Below, piece by piece: positions 57,736 through 64,000 of a DNA stretch of 64,000 nucleotides; position 1 is the first letter of the stretch, and the number at the start of each line of letters is the position of its first letter. The notes under the pieces are model-generated. The model saw only the letters and a list, made by a program, of their open reading frames with translations, did no database searches and was not told the origin of the DNA. The stretch is from positions 44,759,935 to 44,823,934 of the forward strand of contig CM018695.1 of the NCBI GenBank assembly GCA_009363875.1, in the 5' to 3' direction. The DNA comes from Mikania micrantha (lineage: Eukaryota > Streptophyta > Magnoliopsida > Asterales > Asteraceae). The position numbers were made by a program, and so were the translations under genes.

Positions 57736-58519
57736 CTACGGGTGGTGTTCGGGTTCGTTTCGGTTGTTCGTTTCGCGTCTTCGTTGCGTTACCGGAACGT
57801 AACGCGTAATTTACGCGTTTTAAATAAAAGAATCGTTATTTTAATTATTTTGATGAGTTTCAAAATTGTAAAACGTAAATTATTACATTTCTTTAAATTA
57901 TTATCGGTCGTGTCGTATTTCGTTTTCCTTTCATCAAAACACGTCGCCATCGCGCGTATTCGTTCGAATCGTCATTCGAACGAACACGTCGATGATTTGG
58001 CTTTCTGACTTTTGTTTTCTACTTCCCAGTCATCATTTCATAACGTTAAACTCGCAGATATGTTTGTGCGAATCGTCACCCACGCAACCACACTGTTAGT
58101 TCGTTATTCTGAAACGACACTGCAATTATGTCTTTAATTGTATTTCCTCACTAACGGACTCAACTAAACATCCTGTTTTCACATTGTTTTCATACTTATT
58201 TGTCGACCATCTGATTCCTGTCATCTATGGATATCAGATCGCAACCGACTTGTTCATGTTATTTACTTGAACATTGTTGTCATTCTTGATTTGTTGTATT
58301 AACTGTACTTAGGTTTTCACCTAAATACAAACAACTATTGTTTATCGTGATCGTTGTACTTACAGTATTTAAGTTTACACATAAATACGTACAACTGTTT
58401 CTTGTATTTTGAATTCTGTTAATACAAACACTATTCACATACATGTATTTACACACAGTAAATAGTGAAAGTACACATACCGTACAGACTTGCCGGACGA
58501 TCTGGTACTGGATGTCACA

Positions 58520-58746
58520 GTCTCGCTGATGAATCGTCAGTCATACCTTTGGAAGAAATACAAGAGGATGAACAACTACATTTCATTGAGGAACCTGCAG
58601 AGATTATGGATCGTGAAGTCAAGAGACTGAAACGAAGCCGTATCCCTATCGTGAAGGTTCGCTGGAACTCCAAGCATGGACCAGAGTTTACCTGGGAGTG
58701 TGAGGATCATATGAAGACAAAATATCCCCACATGTTTGAAGAATAA
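58520..58746 (+). pseudogene. E1 integrase C-terminus (resumed after LTR-Z)
   Basis: Continues the E1 frame cut at 45673: ADESSVIPLEEIQEDEQLHFIEEPAEIMDREVKRLKRSRIPIVKVRWNS... to PHMFEE and a stop at 58746. The end HGPEFTWECEDHM is the chromodomain-like tail. The hairpin and PPT follow within 25-55 bp. As a fragment it encodes nothing active. Confidence 0.9.
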
Positions 58747-58768
58747 GTAGTACCCGACAATGATGCTT

Positions 58769-58803
58769 AAATTTCGGGACGAAATTTCTTTAAAAGGGGA
58801 GAC
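58769..58803 (+). other. Hairpin and polypurine tract of E1
   Basis: AAATTTCGGGACGAAATTT (58769-58787) then CTTTAAAAGGGGAGAC, directly before the 3' LTR. Confidence 0.85.
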
Positions 58804-59524
58804 TGTGACAACCAGTACCAGATCGTCCGGCAATTCGTACGGTATGTGTACTTTCACCTTTTACTATGTGTAAATACAATGTGAATAACATTTGTGTACA
58901 ACAGGATTAAGAAAACAAATAACAGTTGTATTTGTTTAAGTGAAAATTTAAATACAGTAACTACAACAATTCATGTGAAACAACAGTGTGAGAACAAGTA
59001 ACGAAAACATATTGGTTGCGATCTGATCTTCACAAATAACAGAAATCATACGACCGATAATTCTATGAGTAAACAAGTGTGATTATGTGCAATTATGTGT
59101 GTTTAGTTGACACCGTCAGTGAGGAAATTCAATGCAAAACAGAAATTCAGTATCGTTTCGGAATAATAAACTGACAGTGTGCTTGCGTGGGTGACGATTC
59201 ACACAAACATATCTGTGGGTTTAACGTTCTGAACGATGACTAAAAAGTAGAAAACAAAAATCAGAAAGTAAAGTCGTGTCGTGTTAGTTCGGGTGACGAT
59301 TCGAATGAATACGCGCGATGGCGATATGATCTGATGAAACGAAATTTATAAACGATGTTATAATAATAAAATAAGAAATTTAAAAAGATTTACCAGGAAT
59401 TACCACCTCAGAAAGATTTTAGAAAACTATTTATTTAAAATACGTGAAATACGCGTTTTACGTTTCGTAACTGTAACGAAATCAAGAACCGAACATCCGA
59501 AACGAACCAAAACACTAAAGGGGG

Positions 59525-59530
59525 TATAAA
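59525..59530 (+). promoter_or_regulatory. TATA box of E1 3' LTR
   Basis: TATAAA in AGGGGGTATAAAAACCC; an early leader with CTCACTCTCTCTC follows. Confidence 0.6.
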
Positions 59531-59934
59531 AACCCTAAAAGACATAAATTCCTCATTTATTTCTCCCATCTACTCACTCTCTCTCTACATTTCCGGTTTT
59601 GCCGCTCTCTCACTAGAAAACACATACAAAAACATCAAGATCTCCCCAATTCTTAGCTAAATCTCTCAAACTTGGTATCAAATCGAAGCTAGGAACATCC
59701 TCTACACGAAAGTACGGACGATCGACCTCAAAATCCACTGGATCGAGGTAAAGTAAGCTACAAGTTACAAATTTCTAGGGTTTTCTACAAACCCAACCAA
59801 AAACCAAACTTTAGCCGATTAAAAACACTCCCTTCTCGACCCTACATCATTTAAAAAAGTTTCCGCACCTCTACTCACTACAAACCATCATGGATCTCGA
59901 CTGAAACTCGAAAAGAACACCATGAATGAGCCCG

Positions 59935-60235
59935 ACTACAGCTCGGGCAAATGTGTCCACACAGCCACGAATTGGACTGCCTGGCGAATGGACTGGGGGC
60001 GAATGGACTAGAGGCGAATAGACCTTCACATTCGCATGGTCATGTCAGCCGAAGGAGTAGCCAGACGAATGTCCCATTCATGGGATTTCATTCGTATACA
60101 TAATCTCCATTCGACAGAGTTGTACATTCGTACACATGGACATTCGGCCGGAGCTTGGGTTCTCATTCGCATCAAATACACATCCGGCCGAAGCTTGGGT
60201 TCCCATTCGCATCATGATACTCATTCGTATCTTAT
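59935..60235. repeat. CATTCG / GGCGAATGGAC word tract in E1 LTR
   Basis: CATTCGYA, GCGAATGGACT and CATTCGGCCGGAGC words recur about eighteen times. The GGCCCA tract seen in E2 is absent. Confidence 0.75.
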
Positions 60236-62734
60236 GGTTAATCACCCTAAAACATGAAGATGTTAACATTGAACCAATTTCATTTAACAACATACATCAA
60301 ACTGAGGTGGTAACTAGTTTTACTACAAAGTTGATAAAGTGATTTATTAAGCGAAACTAAAACCACCTAAACCTTTTTGTAAGATGTAAATTAATGAGTT
60401 GGTGACTTATTACTTATATTAACACATTCAAATAATGATAACCATTTTAGGTTACTACAAGAGTAATATCCAAAGCTTTAACATATAAACCTAAGTTTTT
60501 ACACTTAGAAAATAAGTTGGTTTTCAAAATAACACCTTATGTTAAAACTATAATTCAAGACTAAAACATTAACAACAAACACTTTAATATATTAATAGTT
60601 AACCTAAAATGGGTTAAGTATTAATATAAAATATTACAAGTGAGCTAAGACTAAAAGAATCATAAGGAGTATAAGTGTTAACCAACTTTAGGGTTAACTC
60701 TCGAATACATAACCTATACTTATAAGTTACAAACAATCTTGAATACAACACAAGATCGTGAATACAACTTCAAGAACAACAGTGAGCGCGTGCATTATCT
60801 GATTACTTAGTCAACCACCGGTGAGTTCATACGCCCTTTTTTTAATCTTTTGATTTTAAATTTCGGGGCTGAGAAACATGCTAAATCTTTTAATTATTTA
60901 AGAGTTTTAGTACAATATTTCATTTATTCTATGATTTAGATAATAATGATTTATATTTATTATCACATATCATTTATATGCATGCTTGTGTGTGTAAGAC
61001 ATGTTGAGATATCAGGGATGAATCATGATAACATAGTTTCATAATTTCATCAACACAATAGAATAACATAAGTAATAAGATTAAATCTTATAACCCTTTG
61101 TTATTATTACAAAGATGTATAGGAGATAATACTGAGACAAATACAAGTGACATCACGAATGATAATCATGATAACATAATTTCATGATGATGATATCATT
61201 CACTATATTTATTGGCACTGTGTAATAAGACAGGTTCTTATAACACATTGTTAACAATATGAGAACATAGAACACTCAGAACAGGTAACATTGAGGCAAT
61301 AACATTTGGGATTACAATCAATAATTACTATTAAGATGGTTTGTATTATATCACAACAATCATGTGTTCATGAGTTCATGTCCAGTCGTAAGTCCCTACA
61401 AGTAAATCATTTACCATTTATTTAGTGCGACTAAACTGACGATAGCGTAGTGGTACCATATGTTTGACAAACCGCCGGCGAGTGAGGCCGGTATGTTAAT
61501 CGTATTTTTATCATTGGTCGGTATCGTATGACCGGTAACAGGGCTGCATCAGTCAGGTTTGGTAAACGACACATGGTGATATTAATCTACAGAATCTAAT
61601 TGTAATTAAATCCTTCGATTCTATTAACTGGTAGACTGAGGAATTGATTTTCTCTCAAGTCATATTACTAGTTATAGTCTCGTTGAAGGCAATGAATCTA
61701 TGAGAACACAAATGGGATAGAGGTAAATGGGAGGCATTGTGGTCTGATTACGTGAGGTCCACAACGGGTCCCATATATGCTCTATACATTTAGGCCAAGT
61801 CCAATACCGATGAGTTAACTAGTACTTCTTTAATTAGAAGTAAATTATAGTTACCCCTTCACTTGAGAGAATAATAATAAAGATAAGATTTAATTAATCT
61901 ATTTTCCTTAAAACATTGAGGGATTATCATCACTTATGTCATGATAATTTATTTCCCTCATACGCTTTTATTCATTTCATATAACGCTACGGGTGATGAT
62001 CACAATTTATGGGTGGATATCAAATGGGTTGAACACATGTGAGATAGAAAATGGGTATCCATAGTTGTATTTATAAGTGGTGTTGAATTCAGACAGGTAT
62101 GTGGTGTGGGATGTCGGCTGGGGCTTGTCCCCTACCTATGCCCTATATATAAACATACTTAATTTGGATAACATACTACATGTAAGTATAAATATGGAGA
62201 GGACATTGTGTGAGACAAATGAGACAATTATCAATAAGACTTGTGTGTAACATTGTGATTGTGAATGACAAGAATGCAACTGTTTTCAATTACTAAACTT
62301 GTGAACTCACCAACCTAGTGTTGACTTTGTTTAAATGCATGTTTTTCTCTTGTGATGAACATGTATAGATTACAAGCAGCAGGATTTAAGCTAGTGGACT
62401 TTAGAAGAGACCTAGCTTACTTTTGTGATGTGCATATTTTTGAATGACATAACTCTGAATCATCTTTTGTAAATCTTGTGCAGATACAAGATGGAAACTC
62501 AATGATTCTTTTTGGGTAGATGTACTTGGTTAAATTATGAACATGTATTGTGTAATTTAACTTTGTAATTCTATATCAATGTCATGTTAGCATTTCTCAT
62601 TATATCTCATGTGCTATGCAAACAATATGATCACTATGATTATCAAATGATATCGCACCCCGAGAACCTTCCGCCTGACGGGAAAGTTGATCCAGCCCGC
62701 CGGCTCGGGGTGTGACAATATATACAAGGAATGA

Positions 62735-62979
62735 TCAATTGTTAATCTTTCCTTATTGTGATAATCGAATAACTGCATCTTATTACTTTGGGTCCACATT
62801 AAAGTAAATGCAAAGATGTATGTTTTTTCTTCTTTTTTAATTAATGTAATTAATGTAGGCCCATTTACTTTAATTAAAAAAGAAAAACATACACCTTTAG
62901 ATTTACTTTAATGTCGCCACCAAAGTAATAAGATGTAGTTATTCAGTTATCGCAATAAGAAAATGTTAACAATTGAACC
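62735..62979. mobile_element. Foldback MITE, ~245 bp
   Basis: Two arms of about 95 bp are near-perfect inverted copies: CTTATTGTGATAATCGAATAAC...TTACTTTGGGTCC on the left, and in reverse CTTATTGCGATAACTGAATAAC...TTACTTTGGTGGC on the right. The tips read CAATTGTTAA. I could not confirm a TSD, so the superfamily is open. A partial third copy of the arm (CTTATTGCGGTAACCTGTATAAC) lies at 63021. Confidence 0.8.
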
Positions 62980-64000
62980 CTTCCCTATATATGTGTGTGT
63001 GTGTATGGGAATGTTCCCACTCTTATTGCGGTAACCTGTATAACTCCGCCAAGATCAATCCAAATCTTTGTTTTCTTTTCTTAAATATCATTATTACACA
63101 TAAACAACACTTTCTTTATTTAGGTGTATATGTAAATTTATAACCTTTTAAGATTTACAAGCAGTGTATAATCACAATCGACGTAACATTATAAATTCAA
63201 TCATTTTACCTTATTTTTTCCCTCTATCATATCTCTATTTACATGACATAGTAAAAGAGAAATGATAATCAATGAAGATAAATTTAAGAAATAAACCATT
63301 ATTTTTTAATTATTTCCTTATTTACATATATATAATTGTATTTTTCATATGTATTTTAAAAGATTGCGATATTAATGGATAAATTTAAGTAAACGATAAT
63401 GTTGAAAATTTGAAATTAAAACAGTAGAATTTATTCATTTATTAAATAGTTTCTCTTATATTTTAAGTAATGAATATCAGAAAGAGATTGGTCTAATCAT
63501 ATTTTAATCCAAATTCCGATCCATTTTAGTTGTTATAATGATTTCCATTAATAAATGAATAATCACTTAAATTTTTAACACTTGAATTCAAAATATTAAT
63601 TTATTGCAAATTATTGATGCTATTTGAATAGTTTTTTTTTACTTTATGAAATTATTCAATAAAAAATAAGTTGGTTATATTAAAATTTTAATAATTTTGA
63701 AATGTAAGAAACTTGTTATGTTTGTTAGTTTTTTAAATTGCTAAAATGTGTTATAGGTAGTTTTTAATATACAAGGATGTTAAAAAATAATTATACATTT
63801 AATATCATAGTAATTTTATTAAGTGTAAAATATCAGTTTCAATTATGTAACAATTAAATTTAAATATAATAATTGCAAATATGAGGACATTTTATCAAAA
63901 ATATATGTCAACAATTTTTAAGTAAATTATAAAAAAACATAAAACATAACAATTGTATTTATTAACAAAGTTTGTTTCATACTTTAAGTAATATAAATTT
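62980..64000. other. AT-rich DNA without visible genes
   Basis: A (TG)n run at 62990-63003 and a partial MITE arm at 63021 are the only structures seen. The rest is very AT-rich and closed in all frames. Confidence 0.6.

Larger units (their letters stand above)
55805..58519 (-). mobile_element. Solo LTR Z, second part
   Basis: Continues LTR-Z from the GTTTG target. On the minus strand: donor-like TAAG|GTGAGTTC (56099), GGTTCG and GGGCCG tracts, donor-like TCGAG|GTATT (57508), TATA (57729-57735) and the paired motifs (57965 and 58075). It ends GACGATCTGGTACTGGATGTCACA at 58519. Both parts together make 4.48 kb, with no internal region, hence a solo LTR. Confidence 0.93.
58804..62717 (+). repeat. 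E1 3' LTR, 3.9 kb
   Basis: TGTGACAACCAGTACCAG to GCTCGGGGTGTGACA. Shows paired GGGTGACGATTC motifs (59190, 59290), TATA (59525), CTACACGAAAGTAC (59702), donor-like TCGAG|GTAAAG (59748) and second donor-like GGTGAGTTC (60820). The acceptor position reads TTTTTCTCTTGTG, so the AG is lost. The flank is ATATA; the matching 5' TSD is outside the retained part of E1. Confidence 0.92.

Noticed and set aside
1..64000. A host gene or gene cluster forming a new system
   Set aside because: Every coding region with recognisable domains belongs to a retrotransposon; no host exon set or operon is visible.

Overview
The window looks like nuclear DNA of a flowering plant, most likely a eudicot and possibly Asteraceae; the family call is inference from the style of the elements. 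I find no intact host gene. Almost everything is a nest of LTR retrotransposons in which target-site duplications (TSDs), read directly from the sequence, give the order of insertion. The rest is a few small DNA transposons and one piece of plastid DNA.

Left part (1-9051): AT-rich DNA with a ~1.1 kb nonautonomous TIR element (1630-2747), a decayed minus-strand Ty3/gypsy LTR (LTR-W, 3142-6715), a broken Ty1/copia gag (7560-8033) and a hAT-type MITE (8059-8703, 8-bp TSD).

Middle (9052-40583): a minus-strand gypsy LTR (LTR-X) is split. Its first part is 9052 to about 10880 and its second is 38110-40583. Between them lies a decayed plus-strand Ty1/copia element with a long gag, a pol whose catalytic RT motif is lost, and a ~3 kb additional ORF after pol (34352-37314). 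Element A, a 15.4 kb minus-strand chromovirus-like gypsy element (11690-27121, TSD CCTTG), sits in the copia gag. Its 2.8-kb LTRs differ at about 34 sites by eye (~1.2%) and its pol frame is 971 aa long. A 3.7-kb solo LTR (V, 19037-22742, TSD TATGA) sits in the gag of element A. A plastid fragment with rpl16 exon 1 and the start of its group II intron lies at about 40909-41890.

Right part (42443-62717): the 3' part of a plus-strand gypsy element (E1) is split in its integrase by a 4.5-kb minus-strand solo LTR (Z; flanks GTCTT/GTCTC). LTR-Z is itself split by a further plus-strand element, E2 (47437-55799, TSD GTTTG). E2 has a scrambled interior, with an integrase fragment in front of RT. E1 ends in its own 3.9-kb 3' LTR. 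A foldback MITE and AT-rich DNA close the window.

The feature most worth attention is shared by the gypsy LTRs of 2.8-4.5 kb. They have a common layout: U3 with, in most, a paired GTGACGATTC motif, a TATA box, a short conserved leader ending at a splice-donor-like site, a long variable stretch, and a conserved acceptor-like site near the LTR end. The variable stretch is built from short words that differ from LTR to LTR. This predicts a leader intron inside the LTR. It is a hypothesis read from sequence and needs RNA evidence.
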